Shown piece after piece: positions 18,286-26,137 of a stretch of DNA of 64,000 nucleotides. Positions within the stretch are counted from its first letter, which is position 1, and each line of letters begins with the position of its first letter. This DNA is from Herbiconiux sp. L3-i23 (GTDB taxonomy: Bacteria; Actinomycetota; Actinomycetes; Actinomycetales; Microbacteriaceae): the NCBI RefSeq assembly GCF_023734115.1, contig NZ_AP025737.1, positions 620,001-684,000 of the forward strand, in the 5' to 3' direction. Under the pieces are notes generated by a model. The model was not told where the DNA came from and did not search any database. It saw only the letters and a list, made by a program, of their open reading frames with translations. The position numbers and the translations under genes are program-made.

Positions 18286-18752
18286 GTGTCTCGCGCGACC
18301 AACTGACCGCCGACCTGCTCGCCCTCAACAGCGACGACGTCCCGTTCGCCTTCGCGGCGTTCGACGGGGGAGTCGTCGGAGTGTGGGACTACGCCGACGC
18401 CAAGTGGGCGGGCTTCCTCTCCGCGGGCAAGATCGACCGCGACTACGAGCTGACCGTGAACCTGTACGACGACGGCACCTACACGCTGATCGATCGCACC
18501 AAGGACACCGAGACCCGCATCGACCGCAAGGGCTTCCACTACGAGTCGAACTCGTTCCGCGGCAACACCCGCAAGATCAGCTTCAACAAGTCGTTCGCAC
18601 CCGTCGCCTCGGACCACGGCCAGGTGGGCAACACCTACGGGTGGAAGTTCGACACCGAGGAGATGAAGCAGCCGGTGCGGGAGGTCCTTCAGCGCGACGG
18701 GTGGACCGAGCGCAAGCGCAGCTTCCTCGACAAGGTGCTCGGACGAGGCTGA
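18282..18752 (+). CDS. Conserved-looking hypothetical protein, possible secretion accessory
   Basis: A 156-residue soluble protein that I do not recognise. It begins at the ATGA overlap with the preceding gene. It is rich in aromatic and charged residues (VWDYADAKWAGF, LYDDGTYTLIDRTKD, NTYGWKFDTEEM) and ends with a basic helix. There is no signal peptide or membrane segment. Tight coupling to the Mog1-like gene suggests the two work together, perhaps as cytosolic partners of the WXG100 or repetitive proteins. No catalytic motif is evident. Confidence 0.6.
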   Translation: MSVSRDQLTADLLALNSDDVPFAFAAFDGGVVGVWDYADAKWAGFLSAGKIDRDYELTVNLYDDGTYTLIDRTKDTETRIDRKGFHYESNSFRGNTRKISFNKSFAPVASDHGQVGNTYGWKFDTEEMKQPVREVLQRDGWTERKRSFLDKVLGRG

Positions 18753-18762
18753 CGCCCGCGCG

Positions 18763-18790
18763 GTGACGCTCGGCGACCGCCTCCTATAGT
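18763..18790 (+). promoter_or_regulatory. Leaderless promoter for the FHA gene
   Basis: GTGACG (18763-18768) and TATAGT (18785-18790) are separated by 16 bases. The -10 ends exactly six bases before the GTG at 18797, so transcription should start at or next to the start codon, giving a leaderless mRNA. No ribosome-binding site is needed or seen. Confidence 0.65.
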
Positions 18791-18796
18791 GGAGCG

Positions 18797-19447
18797 GTGA
18801 GCGAGCGCGGATTCATCACCCCGCCCCCGGGGCTCCTTCCCGAACCGCCGCAGCAGCCGGCGGCGGCTCCGGCCGCGGATCCGGAGCCGCGCACCGCGCT
18901 TCCGGTGTTCTTCCCGGCGCCTCCTGGTGCCGCGCCCATCGCCTCCGAACAGACCCTGTCGGAGGAGACCGCGACGGAGCAGACTGCTGCCGACCGGACC
19001 GTGGCTGAGCCCGTACCGGCGCTCATGGCGGGCGAGCTGACCGCCGCGGTGCCCGTCGCGGCACCCGAGCAGGCATTCGCTCCCGTCGCAGCGTCGTCAT
19101 CGATCGCGTCCGGTGCGGAGTCGGGCTGGAGCGTCGAGCTCGAGGGCACCTCGGTCGGGCCTCTACCCGACGTCCTCGTCCTCGGACGCGCCCCGGTCTC
19201 GACCATCCCGGGCGCCCGCGCACTCGCGGTCACGGGCGGCGGAACGGTGTCGAAGACCCACGCCGTCATCCGCCGCGACGGGGACGCCGTCACCATCGAA
19301 GACCTCGGATCGACGAACGGCACGGCGGTGGAAGTCGACGGCGCCCGCATCCTCCTCACCCCCAACCAGCCCTACCGCCTCGAACGCTCGGCCGACCTCT
19401 GGCTCTCCCAAGCACGAGTCACCCTCCGCACCCCGCCCGCCCGTTGA
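18797..19447 (+). CDS. FHA domain protein with disordered N-terminus
   Basis: A protein of 216 residues. The first ~110 are low-complexity Ala, Pro, Thr and Glu. The C-terminal half is a well-formed FHA domain with LGRAP, SKTH and LGSTNGT, so it should bind phosphothreonine peptides. It lies at the end of the secretion cluster and may read the same kinase signal as the FHA domain in the secretion ATPase. Its last four residues (PPAR) and stop codon come from a dispersed repeat that begins at 19434, so the original 3' end may have been altered. Confidence 0.82.
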   Translation: MSERGFITPPPGLLPEPPQQPAAAPAADPEPRTALPVFFPAPPGAAPIASEQTLSEETATEQTAADRTVAEPVPALMAGELTAAVPVAAPEQAFAPVAASSSIASGAESGWSVELEGTSVGPLPDVLVLGRAPVSTIPGARALAVTGGGTVSKTHAVIRRDGDAVTIEDLGSTNGTAVEVDGARILLTPNQPYRLERSADLWLSQARVTLRTPPAR

Positions 19448-19519
19448 GCGAAGCGATACGAAGGCCCCACCTCTCACCCGGTCGCTGAGGAGGCCCGCCA
19501 GGGCCGTCGCGATGCGAAG
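19434..19519 (+). repeat. Dispersed repeat family 1, copy 1 (direct)
   Basis: About 86 bp starting CCCGCCCGCCCGTTGAGCGA and ending with GTCGCGATGCGA, containing a GGCCC-GCCA-GGGCC mini-hairpin. Copy 2 at 19766-19850 is nearly identical in the same orientation. The TGA inside CCCGTTGAGC ends the FHA gene. Confidence 0.8.
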
Positions 19520-19561
19520 TTCGCCTCGGCCGCCTCCGATTCGGCCTGTCACCATGAATGC

Positions 19562-19780
19562 ATGTCCCGCCTGAGGAAGTCTTCGCTCTCCTATTGGCTC
19601 TGGGGCGTCTGTATCGTCGCGGCGGGGATTCTGCTGCTCGGACGCTCGGCGCTGGGCTGGCCCGAATGGACCGCGGTCGCCTCGCCCGCTTTGATCGTGA
19701 TTGGTTCCCTCATTGGGTTCCGATACTTGTGGCTGCAGTCCAAACGATCGAGCGGCGCAGACCAGCCGCCCGCCCGTTGA
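19562..19780 (+). CDS. Small two-helix membrane protein
   Basis: A 72-residue protein: a short basic start (MSRLRKSS), a hydrophobic segment at about 10-28, a second at about 38-57, then a charged tail. I do not recognise a family. It lies between two direct copies of repeat family 1, and its last residues (QPPAR) and stop are supplied by copy 2, just as the FHA gene ends in copy 1. Nearby base composition is somewhat less GC-rich than in the flanking core genes. It could be a recent arrival or a small stress-type membrane protein, and the evidence for expression is weak. Confidence 0.5.
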   Translation: MSRLRKSSLSYWLWGVCIVAAGILLLGRSALGWPEWTAVASPALIVIGSLIGFRYLWLQSKRSSGADQPPAR

Positions 19781-19850
19781 GCGAAGCGATACGAAGGGCT
19801 CATTTCTCCCCTGGTCGCTGAGGAGGCCCGCCAGGGCCGTCGCGATGCGA
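19766..19850 (+). repeat. Dispersed repeat family 1, copy 2 (direct)
   Basis: Same order and orientation as copy 1: the CGTTGAGCGAAGCGATACGA box, a short variable spacer, then GGTCGCTGAGGAGGCCCGCC and GCGATGCGA. It supplies the stop codon of the small membrane protein gene. Confidence 0.8.
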
Positions 19851-19863
19851 CATCGCCCCCGCC

Positions 19864-19905
19864 CCGCGCAGCGATACGAAGGCGCCACCCCTAACCCGGT
19901 CGCTG
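19864..19905 (+). repeat. Dispersed repeat family 1, copy 3 (partial)
   Basis: Only the GCAGCGATACGAAGGCGCCA box and the CCCGGTCGCTG box remain. It lies just after copy 2, so the 185-bp gap 19781-19965 is mostly repeat sequence. Nothing else is seen in that gap apart from the start region of the next gene. Confidence 0.65.
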
Positions 19906-19965
19906 CCGACCCCGCAGTGCGCCCGCTACGCTTCGACGATCAGCGATTGGTGAGGACGGGCGATC

Positions 19966-20184
19966 GTGACACTCGGGCAGGCGATTGTCGTGGTGCTCCT
20001 GCTGGTGTTCGCAGGCGCTTTCGTCCTCGGCTTGACGATCGTGATCCGAGACGTGCGACTGGTCGTGACGGGCGCGGAGGTGATACGCCCGCGGACAGGC
20101 GTGATCTCGTTTTTCCTCGTCTTCCTGATCGTGTCCATCGTCACGGGGGTCCACACGTTGATACAGGGGGTGATCGGTCGATGA
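19966..20184 (+). CDS. Small two-helix membrane protein
   Basis: A 72-residue protein from a GTG start with a GTGAGGA ribosome-binding site about 10 bases upstream. Two hydrophobic segments (about 4-26 and 48-68) flank a short polar stretch containing VRLVVTGAEVIRPRTG. No family is recognised. Its stop overlaps the start of the next membrane-protein gene (ATGA), so the two form a small operon and may make a complex. Confidence 0.6.
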   Translation: MTLGQAIVVVLLLVFAGAFVLGLTIVIRDVRLVVTGAEVIRPRTGVISFFLVFLIVSIVTGVHTLIQGVIGR

Positions 20185-20522
20185 TCACGTACAGCTGGTT
20201 GATCCTCGCGGGTGCCGGATCGATCGCTCTTGCGCTTTCCTATTTGCTCTATGCGCGTGCGAATCCGACGCAGAAGATTCCGTGGGCGAGTCAGCCGAGG
20301 GGTGGTGGTGCGCTTCAAGGCGGGCTCCGCTTCGCCGGTTCGTTCGTTCTTCTCTTCGGGGTGCTGATGTTCGGAACGGCGATGGCATCGCCTTGGCTTT
20401 CAGCAGGGGTCCTGCTGCTCGCCTACGTACCGGCATTCGTTGCCATCGTGGTCTGCAATCGTCTCGCTGGTGCTCGTCAAGACACGAGCGACGATGTCGA
20501 CCGCGACGGGGCAGCGGGATAG
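20181..20522 (+). CDS. Small membrane protein with three predicted helices
   Basis: A 113-residue protein starting in the ATGA overlap with the preceding gene. Hydrophobic segments lie at about 4-23, 52-68 and 72-92, followed by an acidic tail (DTSDDVDRDG). Function unknown. An inverted copy of repeat family 1 starts directly after its stop at 20523, so all three short genes of this stretch touch or end in the same repeat family. Confidence 0.6.
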   Translation: MITYSWLILAGAGSIALALSYLLYARANPTQKIPWASQPRGGGALQGGLRFAGSFVLLFGVLMFGTAMASPWLSAGVLLLAYVPAFVAIVVCNRLAGARQDTSDDVDRDGAAG

Positions 20523-20555
20523 AGCCCTTCGTATCGCTGTGCTCAACGGGCGGGC
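20523..20555 (-). repeat. Dispersed repeat family 1, copy 4 (inverted)
   Basis: AGCCCTTCGTATCGCTGTGC followed by TCAACGGGCGGGCGG is the reverse complement of the left box of copies 1 and 2. It begins right after the stop of the upstream membrane-protein gene and ends just before the leuC leader promoter. Confidence 0.75.
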
Positions 20556-20569
20556 GGGGGCGGCAGTGG

Positions 20570-20575
20570 TATCGT
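20570..20575 (+). promoter_or_regulatory. Leaderless -10 for the leu leader
   Basis: TATCGT ends six bases before the ATG at 20582, the spacing used by several other starts in this window. Transcription is expected to begin at the leader peptide start codon. No convincing -35 is visible in the GC-rich sequence upstream. Confidence 0.5.
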
Positions 20576-20581
20576 GTGCGG

Positions 20582-20626
20582 ATGCTTTCCGCGCAGGCGC
20601 TTCTTAGTCGCCGCGACGAGGTCTGA
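20582..20626 (+). CDS. Putative leucine attenuator leader peptide (14 residues)
   Basis: The small frame encodes MLSAQALLSRRDEV and stops 69 bases before leuC. All three Leu codons are CTT, which appears rare in the surrounding G/C-ending genes, and two are adjacent. The 11-bp stem described next begins inside the end of this frame, so ribosome position would control its folding. This is the classical design of ribosome-mediated attenuation. That it senses leucyl-tRNA is inference, supported by leuC-leuD lying directly downstream. Confidence 0.6.
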   Translation: MLSAQALLSRRDEV

Positions 20627-20650
20627 GTCCACAGTCCTCCCTCGTCGCGG
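20611..20650 (+). promoter_or_regulatory. Leader stem-loop, candidate attenuator of leuCD
   Basis: CCGCGACGAGG (20611-20621) pairs perfectly with CCTCGTCGCGG (20640-20650) around an 18-base loop. The left arm overlaps the last codons and the right arm lies after the leader stop. No T-run follows, so control might act through Rho or through leuC translation rather than as a simple intrinsic terminator. Confidence 0.6.
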
Positions 20651-20695
20651 AGTCCGCCCTGGGCTGATACATCCGACAAGGAGATCAACGAAGCA

Positions 20696-22177
20696 ATGGA
20701 CAGCACGAACGCCGGCGACGCCCTGGCACTGCGTGGACGCACGCTCGCCGAGAAGGTGTGGGACGACCACCTGGTGAAGAAGGGTGAGAACGGCGAGCCC
20801 GACCTCATCTACATCGACCTCCACCTCGTGCACGAGGTCACCAGCCCGCAGGCCTTCGACGGGCTCCGCCAGGCCGGCCGTCCCGTGCGTCGGCCCGACC
20901 TGACGATCGCGACCGAAGACCACAACACTCCGACCGTCAACATCGACAAGCCGATCGCCGACCTCACGAGCCGCACGCAGATCATGACGCTGCGCTCCAA
21001 CGCCGAGGAGTTCGGTGTCCGCCTGCACTCGCTCGGCGACGTCGAGCAGGGCATCGTGCACGTCGTCGGCCCCCAGCTCGGACTCACCATGCCGGGCATC
21101 ACCGTCGTCTGCGGCGACTCGCACACCTCGACCCACGGCGCGTTCGGCGCGATGGCGTTCGGAATCGGCACCAGCGAGGTCGAGCACGTGCTCGCCACCC
21201 AGACGCTGCCGCTGAAGCCGTTCAAGACCATGGCGATCACCGTCGAAGGCGAGCTGCGCCCCGGCGTGACAGCGAAGGACATCATCCTCGCCGTCATCGC
21301 GAAGATCGGCACCGGCGGCGGCCAGGGCTATGTGCTCGAGTACCGCGGCAGCGCCATCCGCAGCCTGTCGATGGACGGCCGCATGACGATCTGCAACATG
21401 TCGATCGAGGCGGGTGCCCGCGCCGGCATGGTCGCCCCCGACCAGACGACGTTCGACTACCTGAAGGGCCGCCCGCACGCGCCGGAAGGCGCCGACTGGG
21501 ACGCCGCCGTCGAGTACTGGCAGACCCTCGCCACCGACGACGACGCGGTGTTCGACGCCGAAGTATTCCTCGACGCGAATGAGCTCGAACCGTTCGTCAC
21601 CTGGGGCACCAACCCCGGCCAGGGCGTCTCGCTCTCCGACGCCGTGCCCGACCCGGCTGCGATGACCGATCCGCACGAGCGCGCCGCCGCCGAGCGCGCC
21701 CTCACCTACATGGACCTCGAGGCCGGCACCCCGCTCAAGCAGATCGCCGTCGACGCGGTCTTCATGGGCTCCTGCACCAACAGTCGCATCGAGGACCTCC
21801 GCGCCTTCGCATCCATCGTCAAGGGGCAGAAGAAGGCCGACGGCGTGCGCGTCATGGTCGTCCCGGGCTCGGCCCGGGTGCGGCTCGAAGCCGAGGCCGA
21901 GGGCCTCGACAAGGTGTTCGAGGAGTTCGGCGCCGAGTGGCGCTTCGCCGGCTGCTCCATGTGCCTCGGCATGAACCCCGACCAGCTCGCCCCGGGCGAG
22001 CGCTGCGCCTCGACCAGCAACCGCAACTTCGAGGGCCGACAGGGCAAGGGCGGACGCACCCACCTGGTCTCGCCGCTCGTCGCCGCGGCGACCGCCATCC
22101 GCGGCACCCTGTCGAGCCCGTGGGACCTCGAGAACGGATCCGCCGTCCGCGACACCGCCTCGGAGGTGTCCGCGTAA
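20696..22177 (+). CDS. leuC: 3-isopropylmalate dehydratase large subunit
   Basis: A 493-residue aconitase-family protein that, with LeuD, isomerises 2-isopropylmalate to 3-isopropylmalate in leucine biosynthesis. The three [4Fe-4S] ligands are visible: C360 in GSCTNSR and C420 and C423 in [10 protein letters not shown]. The opening [12 protein letters not shown] and the [13 protein letters not shown] box are typical. An AAGGAG ribosome-binding site lies near 20677. The stop TAA shares its last A with the ATG of leuD. The upstream leader peptide and stem-loop suggest leucine-responsive attenuation. Confidence 0.97.
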   Translation: MDSTNAGDALALRGRTLAEKVWDDHLVKKGENGEPDLIYIDLHLVHEVTSPQAFDGLRQAGRPVRRPDLTIATEDHNTPTVNIDKPIADLTSRTQIMTLRSNAEEFGVRLHSLGDVEQGIVHVVGPQLGLTMPGITVVCGDSHTSTHGAFGAMAFGIGTSEVEHVLATQTLPLKPFKTMAITVEGELRPGVTAKDIILAVIAKIGTGGGQGYVLEYRGSAIRSLSMDGRMTICNMSIEAGARAGMVAPDQTTFDYLKGRPHAPEGADWDAAVEYWQTLATDDDAVFDAEVFLDANELEPFVTWGTNPGQGVSLSDAVPDPAAMTDPHERAAAERALTYMDLEAGTPLKQIAVDAVFMGSCTNSRIEDLRAFASIVKGQKKADGVRVMVVPGSARVRLEAEAEGLDKVFEEFGAEWRFAGCSMCLGMNPDQLAPGERCASTSNRNFEGRQGKGGRTHLVSPLVAAATAIRGTLSSPWDLENGSAVRDTASEVSA

Positions 22178-22776
22178 TGGAGAAGTTCACCCGTCACACC
22201 GGCATCGCGGCCCCGCTGCGCCGCTCCAACGTCGACACCGACCAGATCATCCCCGCCGTCTTCCTGAAGCGGGTCACGAAGACCGGCTTCGAGGACGCGC
22301 TCTTCCACGGCTGGCGCCAGGATCCCGACTTCGTGCTCAACCAGCCGCAGTACCAGGGCGCCTCGATCCTCGTCACCGGACCCGACTTCGGCACCGGCTC
22401 GTCGCGCGAACACGCCGTGTGGGCTCTCAGGGACTTCGGATTTCAGGTCGTCCTCAGCCCCCGCTTCGGCGACATCTTCCGCGGCAACTCAGGCAAGCAG
22501 GGCCTCGTCACCGGCGTCGTCGACGAAGCCGACATCGAACGCCTCTGGGCGCTCATGGAGCAGAACCCGGGAATAGCGGTTACCGTCGATCTCGTTGACA
22601 AGAGCGTCACCGCCGGTGACCTCACGGTTTCGTTCGACATCGACGACTACACGAGGTGGAGGTTGCTCGAAGGGCTCGACGACATCGCGTTGACAATGCG
22701 CGACGAGGAGAGCATCTCTGAGTACGAGAGCCGCCGGGAGAGCTGGCGGCCGAAGACGCTTCCGGCTCGACGCTGA
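22177..22776 (+). CDS. leuD: 3-isopropylmalate dehydratase small subunit
   Basis: A 199-residue swivelling-domain subunit that joins LeuC to form isopropylmalate isomerase. Typical motifs include [15 protein letters not shown] near the start and [20 protein letters not shown], which positions substrate. Its ATG overlaps the leuC stop by one base, so translation is coupled. The length is normal for bacterial LeuD. Confidence 0.97.
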   Translation: MEKFTRHTGIAAPLRRSNVDTDQIIPAVFLKRVTKTGFEDALFHGWRQDPDFVLNQPQYQGASILVTGPDFGTGSSREHAVWALRDFGFQVVLSPRFGDIFRGNSGKQGLVTGVVDEADIERLWALMEQNPGIAVTVDLVDKSVTAGDLTVSFDIDDYTRWRLLEGLDDIALTMRDEESISEYESRRESWRPKTLPARR

Positions 22777-22815
22777 CAAGCACCTCTCCTCTACAAGAGA
22801 CACCTAACGCAAGGA

Positions 22816-24207
22816 ATGCCAGTGCCAGACACCGCATCGATCCGACTCGTCACCGATGCCCGCAAAGCAGGAGAGCGTGTGGGCATGAACATCGACTCGT
22901 TGACCATCGACGGCGGTATCCCGTTGACCGGACGCATCCAGGTCCGCGGTGCGAAGAACCTCGTCACCAAGGCGATGGTCGCGTCGCTGCTCGGTGAGAG
23001 CGAGAGCCTGCTGCGCGGTGTGCCCGACATCTCCGACGTCCGCGTCGTGCGCGGACTCCTCGAGGTGCACGGCGTCTCCGTCAGCCACGGTGTCGAGTCG
23101 GGCGACCTGATCCTCGACCCGACCAACGTGCGTTCGGCGCACATGGCCGACATCGACGCGCACGCCGGATCGAGCCGCATCCCGATCCTGTTCTGCGGCC
23201 CGCTGCTGCACCAGCTCGGCGAGGCGTTCATCCCCGACCTCGGCGGATGCCGCATCGGCGACCGCCCCATCGACTTCCACCTCGACGCGCTCCGCAAGTT
23301 CGGTGCCGTCGTCGACAAGCTGCCGAGCGGCATCCACATCACCGCCCCCAACGGACTGACCGGCGCGACCATCGAGCTGCCGTACCCGAGCGTCGGCGCC
23401 ACCGAGCAGGTGCTGCTCACCGCGACCCGCGCGAAGGGCACCACCGAGCTGCGCAACGCGGCGATCGAGCCCGAGATCATGGACCTCATCGCCATCCTGC
23501 AGAAGATGGGCGCCATCATCTCGGTCGAGCCGAACCGCGTCATCCTCATCGAGGGGGTCGACCGTCTCGACGGGTACACGCACCGCGCGATCTTCGACCG
23601 CAACGAGGCCGCGAGCTGGGCGTCGGCCGCGCTCGCGACCAAGGGCGACATCATGGTCGAGGGTGCCAAGCAGGAGCACATGATGACGTTCCTCAACGTC
23701 TATCGGAAGGCCGGCGGCAAGTTCGACATCTACGAGGACGGCATCCGGTTCTACCACCCGGGCGGCGAGCTGAAGCCCGTCGTCATCGAGACCGACGTGC
23801 ACCCCGGGTTCATGACCGACTGGCAGCAGCCGCTGATCGTCGCGCTCACCCAGGCGACCGGCGAGTCGATCGTGCACGAGACCGTCTACGAGAACCGTTT
23901 CGGCTTCACCGACGCGCTCATCGAGATGGGCGCCGACATCACGGTGCACAAGAACGGACTCGACGGCACGCCGCGCCGTGTGCCGCGTCGCGACCTCGAG
24001 CAGGCCGCCGTCATCGTCGGCCCCACCCCGTTGCACGGCGCCGACATCGAGGTCCCCGACCTCCGCGGCGGATTCTCCCACCTGATCGCCGCGGTCACCG
24101 CCGATGGCCGGTCGCGGGTCAGCAACGTCGGCATCATCAGCCGCGGGTACGAGAACCTGCTCGAGAAGCTCGAGGCGCTCGGCGCGCGGTTCACCGCCGA
24201 GGGATGA
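22816..24207 (+). CDS. murA: UDP-N-acetylglucosamine 1-carboxyvinyltransferase
   Basis: Catalyses the first committed step of peptidoglycan synthesis, transfer of enolpyruvyl to UDP-GlcNAc. The conserved RGAKNLVTKAM segment and the active-site loop GGCRIGDRP are present. The catalytic Cys is C145 from the first ATG, so the protein should be fosfomycin-sensitive rather than a Cys-to-Asp variant. With 463 residues it is slightly long. Alternative starts are GTG at 22822 (AAGGAA upstream) and ATG at 22885, which has AGGAGAG about ten bases upstream and would begin MNIDSLTIDGG, nearer the usual family start. The true start is therefore uncertain by up to 23 codons. Confidence 0.95.
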   Translation: MPVPDTASIRLVTDARKAGERVGMNIDSLTIDGGIPLTGRIQVRGAKNLVTKAMVASLLGESESLLRGVPDISDVRVVRGLLEVHGVSVSHGVESGDLILDPTNVRSAHMADIDAHAGSSRIPILFCGPLLHQLGEAFIPDLGGCRIGDRPIDFHLDALRKFGAVVDKLPSGIHITAPNGLTGATIELPYPSVGATEQVLLTATRAKGTTELRNAAIEPEIMDLIAILQKMGAIISVEPNRVILIEGVDRLDGYTHRAIFDRNEAASWASAALATKGDIMVEGAKQEHMMTFLNVYRKAGGKFDIYEDGIRFYHPGGELKPVVIETDVHPGFMTDWQQPLIVALTQATGESIVHETVYENRFGFTDALIEMGADITVHKNGLDGTPRRVPRRDLEQAAVIVGPTPLHGADIEVPDLRGGFSHLIAAVTADGRSRVSNVGIISRGYENLLEKLEALGARFTAEG

Positions 24208-24233
24208 CGCGCGCCGCCACCCCGGGCGGTGAC

Positions 24234-24239
24234 GATAAT
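24234..24239 (+). promoter_or_regulatory. Leaderless -10 for plsC
   Basis: GATAAT ends six bases before the GTG at 24246, in the 38-bp gap after murA. This predicts a leaderless transcript and fixes the start codon of the acyltransferase gene. Confidence 0.6.
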
Positions 24240-24245
24240 GGTTCT

Positions 24246-25046
24246 GTGCCACGCAGCAGTCGCCCTTCACAGCGCAGCGAGCCCGCGGAGCCCGGTAAGC
24301 CCGAGAAGCGCAGCAAGCCGGAGAAATACTCGCCGTCCTGGTTCTGGCCACTCGGCGGAGTGCTCGTCCCGTTCATCCGGGCGACCACGAAGCTCCGCCT
24401 GCGAGGAGTCGAGAACGTGCCCGAAACGGGTGCGTTCGTGCTGTCGCCGAACCACTTCACGAACATCGACCCGGTGATCATCGCGGTCGCGCTGTGGCGG
24501 ATCGGCCGTGCACCGCGCTTCCTGGCGAAGGCGTCGCTCTTCAAGGTCCCGGTGCTCGGGGCGGCGTTGCGCGTCACCGGACAGATCCCGGTCGAGCGCA
24601 GTGGCGTGACACGCAACGCGGTTCCGCTCGACTCCGCCGAGGCGCTCGTGCGCGAGCAGAAGGCGGTCATCATCTACCCGGAGGGCTCGCTCACCCGAGA
24701 CCCCGACGTGTGGCCGATGCGCGGCAAGAGCGGAGCGGTGCGCGTCGCCCTCGAGCAGGGGATCGACCTCATCCCGGTCGCCCATTGGGGCGCGCAGGGG
24801 CTGCTTCCCCGCTACGGCAAGAAGCTGAAGCTGTTTCCGCGCACCAAGATCGACATCCTCTTCGGCGAGCCCGTCGATCTGTCGGCGTACCGCGGCAAGC
24901 CGATCGATCAGGCGTTGCTCACCGCCGCGACCGAGGTCGTGATGCAGAGCATCACCGGCCTGCTCGAGCAGTTGCGCGGCGAGAAGGCTCCCGCCGAGCG
25001 TTGGGATCCGAAATCCAAGGGACAGACCGAGACGGGGCGCTTTTGA
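24246..25046 (+). CDS. plsC: 1-acyl-sn-glycerol-3-phosphate acyltransferase family protein
   Basis: A 266-residue lysophospholipid acyltransferase acting at the membrane in phosphatidic acid synthesis. The N-terminal ~30 residues are charged and low in complexity (SEPAEPGKPEKRSKPEK). The catalytic HX4D motif is NHFTNID with H70 and D75, and the second motif is YPEGSLTRD. The start is chosen because GATAAT lies six bases upstream of the GTG. The stop overlaps the TTG start of gpsA, so phospholipid backbone (GpsA) and acylation genes are coupled. Confidence 0.9.
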   Translation: MPRSSRPSQRSEPAEPGKPEKRSKPEKYSPSWFWPLGGVLVPFIRATTKLRLRGVENVPETGAFVLSPNHFTNIDPVIIAVALWRIGRAPRFLAKASLFKVPVLGAALRVTGQIPVERSGVTRNAVPLDSAEALVREQKAVIIYPEGSLTRDPDVWPMRGKSGAVRVALEQGIDLIPVAHWGAQGLLPRYGKKLKLFPRTKIDILFGEPVDLSAYRGKPIDQALLTAATEVVMQSITGLLEQLRGEKAPAERWDPKSKGQTETGRF

Positions 25047-26131
25047 CCGACGGTGCGGTGCAGGACGGTTCGAATCCCGATGGTGCGGCTCAGGACGGCG
25101 CTGCTCAGGACGGCGGTGCGGTGACGCCCGCCGCGCGAGTGGCCGTGCTCGGTGCGGGCAGCTGGGGCACGACCTTCGCGAAGGTCCTCGCCGACGGCGG
25201 CGCCGATGTGGCGCTGTGGTCGCGACGTCCTGAACTCGCGACCGAGATCAACAGCGGCCGTCGCAACAGCCACTACCTGCCGGGCATCAACCTGCCGGCG
25301 GGTATCCGCGCCGACTCGCGCCTCGACGCGGTGCTCGACGGCGCCGAGCAGGTGTACGTGTCGGTGCCGAGCCAGGCGCTGCGCGGCAACCTCGAAGCCG
25401 TTCGAGGATCGCTCGCGAGCGGTGCGATCGTCGTCAGCCTCATGAAGGGCGTCGAACGCGAGACCGGGCTGCGGATGAGCGAGGTGCTCGCCGATGTGCT
25501 CGACCTCGACGCACGTCGCATTGCCGTCGCGTCGGGGCCGAACCTGGCGCTCGAGGTGGCGAAGGAGTGGCCGACCGCCGCGGTGGTGGCGTCGAGCGAC
25601 ACCGAGACCGCTCAGCTCGTCGCCCGCACCGCGACCAACGGCTACTTCCGCTCGTTCTTCAACACCGACGTGATCGGCACCGAGTTCGGCGGCGTGCTGA
25701 AGAACCTCATCGCCGTGGCGATCGGCATCGTCGACGGCGTCGGCTACGGCGAGAACACCAAGGCGTCGATCCTCACCCGCGGCCTCGCCGAGATGACCGA
25801 CTTCGCCGAGGCGTTCGGCGCGCAACCCGGCACCATCGCCGGTCTCGCCGGGCTCGGGGACCTCATCGCCACCAGCGAGTCGCCCCTGTCGCGCAACAAC
25901 ATGGCGGGGCGGCTGCTCGGTCAGGGCTACGCGTTCGACGAGGTCGTCGCGTCGATGGAGCAGACGGCCGAGGGACTCGCATCGGTGCGTCCGGTGCTCT
26001 CGCTGGCCCGCGAGCGCGGCATCGACATGCCCATCGTCGAACAGGTGGCGCAGGTGCTCGACGGTACGCTCGACCCGAAGGACATCGCGCCTCACCTCAC
26101 GACCGACCCCGATCTCCCGCTAGGAGAGTGA
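25043..26131 (+). CDS. gpsA: Glycerol-3-phosphate dehydrogenase [NAD(P)+]
   Basis: Reduces dihydroxyacetone phosphate to sn-glycerol 3-phosphate for phospholipid synthesis. The nucleotide-binding motif VAVLGAGSWGTTFAKVL and the catalytic region LKNLIAVAIGIVDG are clear. Taken from the TTG that overlaps the plsC stop (TTGA), the protein has 362 residues with an unusual N-terminal tail containing tandem AAQDG-type repeats. If it starts instead at GTG 25121 (AGGACGG six bases upstream) it has 336 residues, the common family length. GTG 25058 is a third option. Product certain, start uncertain. Confidence 0.93.
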   Translation: MTDGAVQDGSNPDGAAQDGAAQDGGAVTPAARVAVLGAGSWGTTFAKVLADGGADVALWSRRPELATEINSGRRNSHYLPGINLPAGIRADSRLDAVLDGAEQVYVSVPSQALRGNLEAVRGSLASGAIVVSLMKGVERETGLRMSEVLADVLDLDARRIAVASGPNLALEVAKEWPTAAVVASSDTETAQLVARTATNGYFRSFFNTDVIGTEFGGVLKNLIAVAIGIVDGVGYGENTKASILTRGLAEMTDFAEAFGAQPGTIAGLAGLGDLIATSESPLSRNNMAGRLLGQGYAFDEVVASMEQTAEGLASVRPVLSLARERGIDMPIVEQVAQVLDGTLDPKDIAPHLTTDPDLPLGE

Positions 26132-26137
26132 CCGGCC

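Noticed and set aside
19434-19850. CRISPR array or phage attachment site made of the direct repeats
   Set aside because: The copies are about 85 bp, too long and too few for CRISPR, with a ~330-bp interval holding a gene; no cas or integrase gene is present.
23247-24245. Upstream extension of the plsC frame into murA
   Set aside because: It is an Arg-rich shadow within murA; the GATAAT six bases before the GTG at 24246 and the normal family length fix the start.
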